Shown here piece after piece: positions 1-10,757 of a stretch of DNA of 64,000 nt; positions within the stretch are counted from its first letter, which is position 1; every line of letters starts with the position of its first letter. The stretch is from Codonopsis lanceolata (Eukaryota; Streptophyta; Magnoliopsida; Asterales; Campanulaceae), in NCBI GenBank assembly GCA_013146195.2, contig CM028380.1:83051142-83115141 (forward strand), read 5' to 3'. Made by a program: the position numbers and the translations under genes. The notes under the pieces were generated by a model that made no database searches, was not told the DNA's origin, and saw nothing but the letters and a program-made list of their open reading frames with translations.

Positions 1-400
1 ACCACTGTGTGAAAATCCGAAAATCAAGCATTCTGACTACCTTGCGGTCGCAAGGTGCTGGATACCTTGCGTCCGCAAGGTCTCCAGTGTATCCGGCCTT
101 TGGAATTCTTTGTTTCTGCTTCATGATCATTACTGCCTACCTTGCGGTCGCAAGGTCTGGGGCACCTTGCGTCCGCAAGGTGTCCAGATTCGACAGTCTT
201 CATTGTTTCTTCATTTTTCCTTTTTGGCCCTTTTTGAAATTTGCACTTTAAACCCTGGAGTTTCACGTATTTTCACAAATAACCCTGAAATTTACAAAAC
301 TCATCGAAAACATATATTAGTAGCCAAAAGCCTCGTGAAATAGCATAATTTAAGTCATAGAAGTATATAAAATCGACGTATAAAATACATCGATCAAATA
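1..400 (-). repeat. Partial LTR of an Athila-like element (runs off the left edge)
   Basis: Read on the minus strand, a purine tract (complement of CCCCCAAACTT at 401..411) is followed by an LTR-like segment that begins near 396..400 with TG and runs off the window. It has the same order of parts as the block at 4600..5340: purine tract, AT-rich stretch, a segment close to 'TTTAAAGTGCAAA', then two pairs of 18-bp palindromes. That parallel, rather than high identity, is the evidence that it is the 3' LTR of the minus-strand element. Its far end and target-site duplication are not in the window. Confidence 0.5.
39..181. repeat. Two pairs of 18-bp palindromes, copy 1
   Basis: Four near-identical palindromes occur at 39..56, 64..81, 139..156 and 164..181. 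Each has arms ACCTTGCG and CGCAAGGT around a 2-base centre. The centres alternate GT, TC, GT, TC. Within each pair the starts are 25 bp apart, and the two pairs are exactly 100 bp apart. All arms are mutually complementary, so single hairpins or larger cruciforms are possible. Confidence 0.9.
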
Positions 401-411
401 CCCCCAAACTT

Positions 412-2655
412 AAACTTTGCTCGTCCACGAGTAAACAATAAACTTATAAATACAAAAGCATATAAATAACAAAAATTAAAATCTTTTTGGAGGGTGACAC
501 TATTTACACTCCTCTATAAACCCACAAACTCAAGGAGACTCTTTCGAGTGACTCGACTATGCAGATAAATACAAAAACAGATAAATACAAAAATAAAATT
601 AAACTACTAATAAAACATAAAATCTTTTTGGCTTCAACCTCAAGTTATAAGTGTATGGCATGCAAGTAATCTCAGTTTGATGCTCACCACATATATGCAG
701 GATTAGTCATATAAAACCAACTGATGTTTTCTTAAAACTGCTACTACTTTTAATTTCTCCGTGTGTGTGTGATCACCAGTCTTAGAGAATATCTTAACTA
801 AAACAGTTTTATTAAGCTAAACACCACATTCATATGAAAATCAAAGTTTAAGAGAAAATTATGCATTAAGAATTATGAGATCTACCATCCAAACCCGGTC
901 AGTTACAGACAGAAAGGTCCCAAGGATTCAAAAAACGTATACATCCATCTCATGCACTTCTATGTATGACATACAATGCTCTCCTATCCCAATTACTTGT
1001 AATAGCTAAGATTATGCTAACACAATGAGCTTTAGGGTGAATAATAATGAATATGAAGTGTGTGATCAATTTCATATTACTCACTTGACAGTTAAAACAA
1101 CATAAGCATTGGCAAGAAGATCATTAGGTCTTTATTTAGCTTGTAATGTAAGGCCAAGGTGATGGGGGCTTTGATGGAAAGGGAATAGAATTCAAAGTGA
1201 GAGAGTAAGACTAACTTTTATCCCTCATACTTCCAAGCAAAAGGAAGTTTTCCCTATTTAGGCTAGGACCTGCAAAGACCACAAGTGGAGGGGTGCTTTT
1301 TGTTACTTTTCACTTTTCTTCTTTCTCCCCCCCCCCAAACTTGTTTTGGGCAATAAATATCTCTAAAAATATCACAACTTTCTTATCAGCAGAATTTTTC
1401 TAACATATTTTTCTCTTGAAAGCTATGCTTTCATTTGAATCTTTGTTTACACTCTTCTTCTTCCGTTTCATTTTTCGTCGATACATGATTATTTTATTTT
1501 ATTTTTGTTTTTCGACGACGGAAAGAAGAAGTCTTCCGAAAAATAGCCTAACTGAAAAGAAGTGGTCCTCCTAGAATCAATTTCCCACCCAATCCTACTC
1601 TCTCAAAGGGTAGGCTAAAAGTCTATAGGCTTTTAGGGTTAGGTTAATGTGGGTAATAGAAACGATGGCGAATGGGGGTTTAAATAGTGTGTTTATCACA
1701 CTCCATTCTTTTTCATTAGGCTCAACGGGGACACTAGGGATATATTTTAGTATAGGTCAGGGAATATTTAGGCTCTAACGATCTAAAGATGGCCTAAGTC
1801 ATTTCTTAATGCAAAATGCTCATGTAGTATTTAAAGCAAGTAAGACAACACAAAATGTCACATCAACTATGGGAATTGGGGGTGAATGTTTAGCATCACT
1901 GGATTTCACATAAGCATTCGCTAAGACAGATGGTAGGGACAATTGAGACTAACATGCAGACACGGTTCGAAAGTGTGCTTGAGATATATAAATGAGAAAA
2001 ATCCAAGGGATCTAACTATCATGCAACTGACCCTAAATTACAATTCAATGCAACAATTACGTTCGAATGGCTATGCATCATATTCTTGTGCATATCTTGT
2101 TGTAATGAAGTAGGTGTTATAAACTTTATAAAACTATTCTAATCAATCCATAATTATGACTGGTGTAGGTGCATGAAGAATTTGGAGAAAAGTAAAAGTT
2201 TCGCAAAATTAAGTAAATTCCAGGGGGATCTACAGACTAACTATGCAGTTCATTGCACTAATCTCCTCAATGACTACGACTGGCATTATCACACCTAAAC
2301 TCGAGGATGAGAATTTTGAATTTTTTTTTTAAAGAAATTTGGAGATGATGACGATGACTCAATTGATGATGGGTCCCCATAAGAGGAACCCACGAACAAC
2401 CAATATGAGTGTATTCTGGTCAAGGTAACATCTCCGAAAATAAAAAAAAATACAAACAGGAAAAATAGGGTGAAGAGTTAGATGGTCATCGCATAAAGAA
2501 ATTTTTCTTCACCCTAAAAACATAGCCCAACTCCATTCCTCGTTAGGCTAGGACCTGCTAAGACTAAAAGTTTTAAATCCCCCCCCCAAACTTAATTTCT
2601 ATTTTTTCCTCAAAATAAAGGAACATATGAGAGGATTGATGGGGTAGGACAAATA
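412..2655 (-). other. Non-coding internal region of the Athila-like element
   Basis: No convincing coding sequence in either strand. It is AT-rich, with C-runs ending in CCCAAACTT near 1326 and 2580 and a repeated phrase AGGCTAGGACCTGC near 1260 and 2548, so part may be an internal duplication. Position between ORF1 and the downstream LTR (minus sense) matches the long non-coding 3' part of Athila elements. No pol domain is present, so this copy looks like a gag-only, non-autonomous element. Confidence 0.5.
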
Positions 2656-4578
2656 TCAAAAGAAGATAGCGGGTCCACCTAACGAAAGAGGATGGAACTT
2701 GGGCCTCGACTCAAGGTGAGTCGGGCGGAAATAACGAACGAGGACGAAACTTCGGGGATCGTGCTGGGAGGGAGTCCATCTGATTGGAAAGATTACGTCC
2801 CCACGTATTGGCCCAACCGAAAAATTCGATGCAGTCGACGCATTTGTGCCAAGCTGGCGACTCATCATATCATTTAGGAGGACAGTTTCCTCCAACCTGT
2901 TGGAGATCTCCACGAGTGGGTCCTCCTCCTCCTCTTCGGGTTCCTCCTCTTGAGGAACCCTCACTCTCGGCTGCTGGTGATGTTCAAACAAAATGGCCCT
3001 CGAAATGACCGGACCAGCCTTCAGCCTCTCCGCGTGTTTGGGCATTCTCACACCTGCCCCCTACACAAATCAGTAATCAAATGCGGGAACGCGAACCCCG
3101 CATTCGTCCTACCTCTAATAAGGGTCTTGATTTGGCCGTTGATCAAACGGCCGACATCAATAGACCCACCAGTCATAATGGTGTAGGTCAAGACAGCCCT
3201 CTCCCAATTCACCGTGTGTTGGTGACTTGAGGGCATGAGACGTCCGCAAACAAATTTATACACGGGCTTGGCCGTGTCTTGGAGGAAGGACTCTCCCATG
3301 GTGCGTGGTCCAAAAGGTGGGTTACGGTTATAAGACCACACCACACCAGGGAGAGCGATGGTCGCATTGACCACCTCGACAGGGATACGGGGGTTGAGGT
3401 GTGTGCTAAATAGAGCTGTCAAGGTGGGTTGGCGGGGCGGGCCAACCCGCAACCCGCTATAACCCGCCATTTGGCGGCGGGCCAACCCACCAAATGTGGC
3501 GGGCCAGGAAATTACCAACCCAACCCAACCCATCTTGGGTTGTGGGTTAGGCGGGCCAACCCACCAACTTTTTCCCCAATTAATCTAGATAATAAAAAAA
3601 AATCATAAATAATATTAAAAAATGTCACAATTCATTAAAAAAATTATATTTTCTATTATTATATTTTTAATAGTGTTTTCTAACAATTTTCTCTAATATT
3701 AATAATATAAAATGAGAAAAAAATATAAGTAAGAAACCATTTTATCATTACTCTTTTTGTATGTTCTTATAATCATCTTTCTATAAATATTGCGGTTAAT
3801 ATATGTTATTCTGACATTTTTAGTTGCTATAAGTGTCACTTTTTGAACGAATTCAAGATCATTTACTAATATTTCAGATATAAAAAATAATCTTACACGT
3901 TGAGCGAAAATGATGTAAACTAATTATTTCAAACTTATGAATTGGTTATTTGAAACTAGTATATGGCGGGTCAACCCACCCCGACCCGCCCCAACCCACC
4001 CCAACCTGCAACCCGCCGCGGGCTCAACCCGTTTGACCCACCTCCTAATGGGTTCATATTTTCCCAACCCAACCCACCTTTTCTAAGTGGCGGGGCGGGC
4101 CAACCCAACGGGCCCAACCCATTTTGACAACTCTAGTGCTAAAGTCATCGGCACCATCCACAAAGTTGGAGGTGCCGAAATAAGTGTTAATGCTTTGGGG
4201 CGAAAAATCGACTACTACGTCCCTAACATTAATGGTGTCTAACACACCCCCATCTATGCCAACGTTTCCATTTGCATAGAATTCTCGGACAATAGGGACT
4301 ATGGCATCCCTTGGCGGAGAATCTAACAAAAGCCCCCACCTACGAGCTATCAGATTGGGACGGAGGCCAAAGTCTTCGGCCTTGAATCCCCTTTCGGGCA
4401 TTAAGGACTTGGAGAGCTTAGTCGTGTACCTTTCTAATGCCTCGTAGGACACGAATCGGGTGATGTCAAAATTATGTTCTTCCTCTTGAGCGGGGCCGGA
4501 GGATGAAGCACCGGTATTTCTACGTTTACGAAACATTTTGTTTGATTTTATAAATTTAAAAACTAAAAAGTTTAACAA
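2656..4578 (-). pseudogene. Athila-type ORF1 (gag-like) interrupted by a hAT element
   Basis: The minus-strand reading begins at the ATG near 4536 (MFRKRRNTGASSSG), or at an in-frame upstream ATG at 4578. It gives a protein resembling the plant retrotransposon ORF1 / putative plant transposon protein family, with phrases such as SLMPERGF, ARRWGLLLDSPPRD and INTYFGT. The reading stops being family-like exactly at the hAT insertion (3411..4135) and resumes on the other side in the same sense (RIPVEVVNATIALPGVVW). A second break is a one-base frameshift close to 3055, after LCRG; the reading then continues as MPKHAERLKAGPV with an acidic E/D-rich run. Without the insertion and frameshift it would be one ORF of roughly 390 codons. 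Athila ORF1 is usually longer. Now non-functional. Confidence 0.75.
3411..4135. mobile_element. Non-autonomous hAT element 1 (725 bp)
   Basis: Flanked by a perfect 8-bp target-site duplication GTGCTAAA (3403..3410 and 4136..4143), the hAT signature length. Termini are TAGAGCTGTCAA and the complement of TAGAGTTGTCAA, followed on both sides by many GGGTTGG and GGCGGGCC motifs, typical subterminal binding-site repeats. The centre is AT-rich and has no transposase. It sits inside the Athila-like ORF1. Confidence 0.92.
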
Positions 4579-5007
4579 ATAAAAGTGTGTTTTAAAATTT
4601 TTTAAAAATTAAAAATTTATTCTAAGCATGCAAAATTTATCTAGTTAAAAATTGTCTAGCACCCTAGCATGCAAATATTTTACGTGTAAAAATAAAAAGG
4701 GTGTTAGTGTTACTTGAATGCAGCCTGAATAGAGTGAGTGCAGCCGGAGTTTGAGCTAGATCTGCGTCGGCAACAATGGAGGTCTTCTTCTTCTTCTTCA
4801 AAAGTCTTCAAATTGGTGGAGTGTAATGGAGGGTGAATGGATGAGGGAGATGAAGAATAGTGAAGGAGGAGAGAGAGGATCTTGAAGTATGTGACGCGAT
4901 TTGAGACGATCTTGCCAGAAATTGAAGGGGTTGGGCGGAGCTGCTGCTGATTTGCTTGAAGAGGGAGTTGAGTTCTGGGTGAATTGTAAATGAAAACCCG
5001 GCAGATT

Positions 5008-5015
5008 CTTATATA
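5008..5015 (-). promoter_or_regulatory. Candidate TATA box of the Athila-like LTR
   Basis: Minus strand reads CCCCCTATATAAGAATC. It lies only 5 bp from the nearest palindrome (5021..5038) and about 430 bp before the ORF1 start, as expected for an LTR promoter driving ORF1. Confidence 0.5.
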
Positions 5016-5020
5016 GGGGG

Positions 5021-5184
5021 ACCTTGCGGTCGCAAGGTCTGCCACACCTTGCGTCCGCAAGGTCGGCAGTCAAACCGATTCTGTTTTTCATTCATTCCCC
5101 ATGTCTGACAGTACGATGCACGAAGTCCGCATTTACTGAGGACCTTGCGGTCGCAAGGTCTCCACCACCTTGCGTCCGCAAGGT
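5021..5184. repeat. Two pairs of 18-bp palindromes, copy 2
   Basis: Palindromes at 5021..5038, 5046..5063, 5142..5159 and 5167..5184 have the same arms and the same alternating centres (GT, TC, GT, TC) as the set at 39..181. Pair spacing is again exactly 25 bp, but the two pairs are 121 bp apart rather than 100. Conservation of palindromes against diverged spacers is the notable feature. Confidence 0.9.
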
Positions 5185-5340
5185 GGGCAGAACTTTCCCA
5201 CTTATTTTCTTTTCAATTCTTTTCAGCAGTTTGCAGTTTAGCCCTTCCGTTAACTTCCGTTATGTCTTAAATCTTTCCTGTATGTAAAAACTAAACAAAA
5301 ACTCTAAACTAAAAATTATTAGTAACATATAAATACAACA

Positions 5341-5540
5341 CTAAGATGTTTTTCTCCCCCAAACTTGAATTTTGGCATATTTAATTAAAAATTAAATGTC
5401 CAGAAATAAAATTTAACGGAGAAAAGCATATTTAAACTAACTATACAAGCAAATAACTTTCAAAATAGTGGGTTGCCTCCCACTTAGCGCCTTTGTTTAA
5501 CGTCTTTGGCTCGACCAAACTGCAAGCCTAATCTTATGAA
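5341..5540 (-). mobile_element. 3' end of an Athila-type internal region
   Basis: Minus-strand order is: a GACGTTAAAC-type motif, GGGAGGCAACCCA (complement of 5469..5483), an AT-rich stretch, and a TTTGGGGG purine tract (5356..5366). This combination is familiar just upstream of the 3' LTR in plant Athila elements. It implies that the LTR at 4600..5340 also served as the 3' LTR of a further upstream copy, truncated near 5540 where Tat-type gag sequence begins. Confidence 0.45.
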
Positions 5541-5603
5541 CCGACCTTTTGCCATCAAGCGCGTAGTCAACAATCAGACCCTGCCCGCTCGTCCAGACTC
5601 ACC

Positions 5604-6806
5604 ATGGACGCAGAAAAACGCCTGCCCAAGCGGATGGAAGCCATGAAACGAGATATGGCCAAAAAGATGGAGGGCAGTCCGTTTACTCTAGAGATCGAGA
5701 ACGCACCACCCGCGCAAGGGGTAACCTTCCCACAATTCAAAAAGTATTTTGGGAAGACGCGGGCAAGTGACTGGCTCAGATCATCCGAGGCACAAATTCA
5801 GATGGTCACAGATGTGGAAGCTTTAAAGATGAGAGCCTTCAAGGGTGCTCTTCAGGGAAAAGCATAGTCATGGTTGGGTAGAGTTCCCCGGGGATCTATT
5901 GGTAGCTGGGAGATGCTCCGAGAAAAGTTCTCAGAGGAGTTTGGCACGGCGGGTCCCACGCCCAAAAATCAATTCGATCTCGGGAAGATCAAGCAGGGCA
6001 ACCATGAGTCATACAACAACTACTTCAAAAGGTTCGAGGAGATGCACAACCAATTAACTGCCACCAGTGACCCCGAGATCACTTTCTGCTATTTGAACAA
6101 CATGAGAGCAGGCCCGCTGAAGATGATTCTGACCATGAACCAGAGTGCTTCAAAGGTAGAATTGTTGGCCAATTCTCATATTTTCTGCTCGACCGAGAAT
6201 ACCTATGGCGATAAGGCCAAGAACAAAGACAAGACTTAGGACAGCTCGTCCATGCCAGCTGACCAAAGCTAGGAGGGCAATAACCGCCGGAGTAGAGGCA
6301 GGAGGTGCACATCAACTCCCATACAAAGATTCAGAGAATCACAGTTTACTCTGCTAAACACTACCCGTGAGGAGATCATGTTTCAGGTCGGGGATGCGTT
6401 GCCGGTGCCCTACCCGCTTGACCCTGAGCTCGTTCAGACTAGGGAAAACACGAAATATTGCGATTATCATCATGGCAATAACCATACAATAGAAGAATGC
6501 AACGTGTTGAAGCGGGAGATACAAAAACTGATCAATGCGAGCAAATTGAACTGCTTCAAAAGGGATCAGGGCATGGGCAACAATGCGAATAATGACCGAC
6601 AAGGGAGACCCCCAAGAGGAAGAGGTGGCCAGGCCCCTCAAATACAAGGGCTGGTTAACGTGATCCAGGAAGAGCTCCCGTCCAACACTCAGATAGGGAA
6701 GCATATATACTCCTTGTCTAAGGTCATGTACTCCCCGGCGGTACAACAGGCAGGTGAACCCAGCATCTACTTCCCCGCAGCGAGCTAGCGAGCACCCCTC
6801 TAGCAT
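5604..6806 (+). pseudogene. gag of the host Tat-type Ty3/gypsy element
   Basis: Capsid part of a plant Ty3/gypsy polyprotein. The gag core is visible as RAFKGALQGKA, then WLGRVPRGSIGSW and REKFSEEF, a retrotransposon gag domain. A C-terminal CX2H-type knuckle follows (YCDYHHGNNHTIEECNVLK), as in Tat-lineage gags. All parts lie in one frame but are cut by in-frame stops at 5865..5867, 6237..6239 and near 6270. The N terminus is missing: Athila-like sequence abuts it near 5540..5580, so no 5' LTR or primer site is visible. It continues into protease at 6818 in another frame. Inactive. Confidence 0.8.
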
Positions 6807-6817
6807 TCGAGTAGCCG

Positions 6818-6955
6818 ATGTTTATCTCTTGCCTTGTGAACAACTGGCAAGTTCATAGGGTGCTACTCGACACCGGAGCGTGCAGAGACATCATGTACTA
6901 CTCCTGCTTCAAAGGGTTAGAGTTATCAGACACCTGGCTCAAGCCTTATTTGGGG
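6818..6955 (+). pseudogene. Aspartic protease of the host Tat-type element, N-terminal part
   Basis: Encodes the retropepsin start. The active-site triad LDTGA is followed by IMYYSCFKGL and DTWLKPY, the usual Tat protease phrases. The reading is cut by insertion of a LINE directly after 6955; the 15-bp sequence AAGCCTTATTTGGGG (6941..6955) is duplicated at 11014..11028, where the protease resumes. Together with 11029..11454 it makes a near-complete protease/linker region. It is one frame off gag, so a frameshift lies between them. Confidence 0.8.
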
Positions 6956-7078
6956 CCCCTAAGGGGGTGGCCCAGTGGTAGGCATAGGGCTTCACAAAGT
7001 GTGAGGTTTCAGGTTCGATCCCTTCCCATGTCCCCCTTAGGAGGGGAAAACAACGTACATTTATATCATATACTATTT
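6956..7078 (+). repeat. tRNA-like (SINE-type) head fused to the LINE
   Basis: Contains an A box TGGCCCAGTGG (6968..6978, fits TRGYNNARNNG) and a B box GGTTCGATCCC (7012..7022). The spacing is 44 bp, suitable for an internal Pol III promoter. An exact 10-bp inverted repeat, CCTAAGGGGG (6958..6967) and CCCCCTTAGG (7032..7041), brackets both boxes like an acceptor stem. LINE-coding sequence begins near 7079..7086. The exact junction is uncertain by a few bases. Confidence 0.8.
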
Positions 7079-7085
7079 TTGTTCT

Positions 7086-10000
7086 ATGGAGGAGAGAAGG
7101 AGTTTGTGGGCTGATTTGGAGATATTTTCGAACCAATGCAGTGTGCCATGGTTGGTTGGAGGAGATTTTAATGTTATAGCTAATTCCTCGGAAAAGTTGG
7201 GTGGTGCTCCTTGTCAATTTAATGAAATGGATGAGTTTAATGCGTTTATGCTTAAGGCGGGCCTAGATGATGCTGGTTTCGAGGGTAGTCGATTTACATG
7301 ATGCAACAACCAGGAAGGTGGTCATAGGATTTGGAAGCGGCTGGACCGTATTTTGATAAATGGCATCTTCAAAGCTTCGTTTCCCAGCCTCAGAGTTCAA
7401 CAATTGGTTACATCAGAATCAAATCATGCTCCTTTGGTGGCAGATTTTCGAGATACATCTAGATCAGGTGGTGGCTTCAAATTTCAAAGAATGTGGTTAG
7501 ATCACTCCGATTTTTTGACTTTTGTTAGAAATCAGTGGCAAGGTCCAGCAGTTGGTTCAACCATGGACATTTTGTTCAGGAAATTACAATTGCTCCGTGG
7601 TGCTCTAAAAGTTTGGAACTGGACAGTTTTTGGTCATGTGCAACGTAATATCGAACGGGTTCAAGACGAGATTCTCCGGTTGGAGTATAATTTACAACAA
7701 GGAGGAGACTCTTCGGTTGAGGTTTCTTTGGCAGATACTAGGCGACATCTTCATCAGTTACTTAAGTGGGATGATGAATTAGCTGCAGTGAAGTCTCGGC
7801 AACAATGGTTGAAGGATGGTGATAGAAATTCAGCCTACTTTCATGCTTGCCTCAAGGATAGGATGGCTCATAATCGAGTTCACGTTCGCATGTCTGATGG
7901 GTCATTTAGCGAAGACACTGCTAGGATCGGCCCTTTGGCAGTGGATTATTACTCAAAGCTGTTTTCATCTATTAATCCGTTATTGGATGAAACCCTTTTT
8001 GATGGCTTCCCGAAGTTAGTTACAGCCGAAGATAATCAACAGATTCAGTCTCAGCCTACGAAAGACGAGGTTTGGGCTGCAGTTAAAGCTCTTAATCCAG
8101 ACAGTGCGCCGGGAACGGATGGTTTTACTGGATGGTTCTTTCAGGGATGTTGGGATATCATTAAAACAGAGGTTGTTGCAGCGGTTAGAGAATTTTTTAG
8201 CGGTAGTAAGCTTCATAGAGGTCTGTCTGCTACTTCGTTGGTGTTAATTCCAAAGGTTTCAGTCCCTGAAGGCTTTGTCGATTTGCGACCTATAAGCCTT
8301 TGTAATTTTTCGTGCAAAATTATTTCTCGAATCTTGGCCACCAGGATTTCTCAGATCCTACCCCGTTTGATTTCTCTAGAACAATCGGGTTTTGTTCAAG
8401 GCAGGAGCATACAGGAAAATGTCCTATTGGCACATGAGATGGTTCAACTGATAGATAAAAAAGTTCGGGGCGGTAATGTGGTTTTTAAATTGGATATGTC
8501 GAAAGCTTATGATCGATTAGAATGGGGTTTTTTATTACAAGCTTTGGGTGCTCATGGTTTTAGCTTGGAGAATTGCGACTTGATATCTAATCTTATCTAT
8601 AATGTTTGGTATGCCTTACGTATAAATGGGCAGAATTGTGGCTTTTTTAAATCTTCTAGAGGCGTTCGTCAAGGCGACCCTCTTTCCCCACTGCTATTTA
8701 TTCTGGCCCAGGAGGTTCTCACTTTCAACATAAATAAGGCTATGCAGGCAGGAGCAATCAGACAGTTTGATCATGGTCGCGGGCATATCGTGATTTCACA
8801 CCTCCTTTATGCTGACGATATGCTCATTTTTTGCAACGCAGGGAAAACTTCTATTCTTGGTTTGCATTAGCTGATGGCTTCGTATGAATAGAGTTCGGGC
8901 CAGCTTATTAATATTCAAAAGAGTGGCTTTTATGTTTCAAAATATTGCTCGGGACATAAGGTAGGTCAGATTGCCCTTTGGTCAGGTTGTTCGCAGCGTT
9001 TTTGGCCTATGAAATATCTTGGGCTTCCACTGTATAAGGGTCGTATGCGCAGATCTTATTTTGAGGATTATGAGCAAAGGGTTTCCAGACGCATCAATGG
9101 GTGGAGGGCCAGATTATTATCCTTCGGAGCTAAACTTACTCTCATAAAATCAGTTCTTTGTAGCATTCCAATTTATGCCATGGCTGCCCTTCCAATTCCT
9201 TCTTCTGTTCTCCACCGCATAGAAATGAACATGGCTGCTTTTCTTTGGGGTGCAAATGGAGAATCTCGAATTCACTGGTTGTCCTGGAAAAAAATCTGTA
9301 GGCCTTTCGCGGAAGGTGGTCTTGGCATTAAATCTCTCGTTGATATGATGGAGTCTTTACATGCAAAAATGGCCTGGAGTGCCATGCAGGGTGTTAGTCT
9401 TTGGGCTCAGTTCTGCTGGTCTAAATATGGGGGCGTTAAGGGTTTTCTTGATCTCAGATCTGCTTCATTACCTTGGAAAGCTATCATGAGGCAGATGAGT
9501 CGGGTTCAAGACTGTAGTCGATGGATTGTGGGGCAAGGCAATATATCCTTCTGGGATTCTATTTGGTGTGGAGTTCGTCTAGTCCGTCCTCTTCCCATGG
9601 ATCGTACTTTGACTGTTCGTGATGCTCTTAGGGACTTTTCAGTTTTTGCTCCTCTAATTGATACAGATCTTCATGACAATATTAAGAGGATTCGATGCGT
9701 GGCAGATCTCCCGGATAAACTGGTTTGTACTCTTTCATCGTCTGGGGATTTCTCTGCGTCGTTTTTTTGGGATCACTTTAGAATAAAAAATCCCATTATT
9801 GGTTGGGCAAAAAAAATCTGGCAGCCATGGATTCCTCTAAAAGTGAGTTGTTTTATATGGAAGATGTTTAATAATGCGCTTCCAGTTGACGTTAATCTTC
9901 AATCTCGACATATTTCGATGGTCTCCAAATGTGTATGCTGCTCTCAAAATCATTGTCAAGAATCTGTTCAACATCTCTTTGTACATTCAGAAGTTGCACA

Positions 10001-10757
10001 ATCTTTATGGCATCGATTAGCAATCTGTTTTGGCGTGCAACATAATGCTACCAGTTTGCTCCAGTTGTTTGACTGTTGGTCTCGTGGTTCTTTGCAGCGT
10101 CAGCTGGTGGCCTGTCATTTAGGGGCCTTTATCTTTATGTGTTGGGAAATTTGGAAATGTAGATGCACTGCACTGTTTGAAGGGATTCCTATGAGCTCGG
10201 ATAATATTTTCTCTCATGTCCTGGCTGCTCTTCGCGACATGGTTCACATTTACAAGCCGAAATCTCAATGTACGGACAGAGCTGCTATGGTTTTATTGTC
10301 TGCTTCTATTCCAGTGCAACGGATGAATCTCCCTCGAGGAAAATGGTTACGGTGGTTCCCTCCTTCGTCAGGTAGGTACAAACTTAATACGAATGGTTCG
10401 TCTCTGAATGGTATCTGTACGGGTGGAGGAGTTATCAGAAATGATCAGGGAATGTTTTTAGGCACTTTTTCGAACTACTATGGTCAGGGTACTAACATGA
10501 AGGCAGAGATTCTTGCTCTTTGTGACGGTCTGGTTATGTGTCATTCCTTGGGTCTCTCTAATATCGATGTTGATACAGATTCTTTAGTGGCGGTCAAAGT
10601 CCTGTTAAATAATCATTGTGCCCCTTGGCAGTACGTCTATGAATTTCGTAAGTGCCGTAGCCTGTCTCATGATTTTAGCTTGAGCCATGTTTTCCGGGAA
10701 CAAAACAGGGTGGCAGATCTTTTGGCCAGTATTGCTCATGTGCATAAGGAGTATTAA
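7086..10757 (+). pseudogene. LINE ORF2: endonuclease (partial), reverse transcriptase, RNase H
   Basis: One reading frame throughout. It has the C-terminal half of an APE-type endonuclease (VGGDFNVI; the terminal SDH motif reads SNH) and an RT with LRPISL, SGFVQGRSI, FKLDMSKAYDR, RQGDPLSP and the catalytic YADD at 8808..8819. A zinc-finger-type RVT domain (CVCCSQNHCQESVQHLF) follows, then an RNase H (AEILAL, DTDSL, REQNRVADLLA). Three in-frame stops break it: TGA 7299..7301, TAG 8868..8870 and TAG 8889..8891. The first RNase H catalytic Asp is replaced by Asn (codon 10392..10394). The N-terminal half of the endonuclease is absent. Plant L1-clade with RNase H; not active. Confidence 0.9.

Larger units (their letters stand above)
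4600..5340 (-). repeat. Internal LTR of the Athila-like element
   Basis: On the minus strand: a purine tract (complement of CCCCCAAACTT, 5356..5366), an AT-rich U3-like part, paired palindromes (5021..5184), a TATA box (5008..5015), then a C/A-rich leader running toward ORF1 at 4578. The order matches the left-edge block. The exact LTR end and a primer-binding site were not found between 4579 and 4750, so the lower boundary is approximate. Confidence 0.5.

Noticed and set aside
9..343. Overlapping open frames on both strands at the left edge
   Set aside because: They arise because the palindromic repeats read openly on both strands; no domain, splice site or family phrase supports a protein.
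4710..5060. Minus-strand ORF over the Athila-like leader
   Set aside because: Spans the TATA box, palindromes and a CTT-rich tract; better explained as LTR/leader sequence.
39..5184. CRISPR-like regular repeats
   Set aside because: Only pairs of palindromes with 7-bp spacers, in plant retrotransposon LTRs; no spacer array and no bacterial context.
6968..7022. Functional tRNA gene at the LINE head
   Set aside because: A and B boxes are present, but the acceptor stem is 10 bp and the sequence is fused to LINE coding DNA inside one target duplication.
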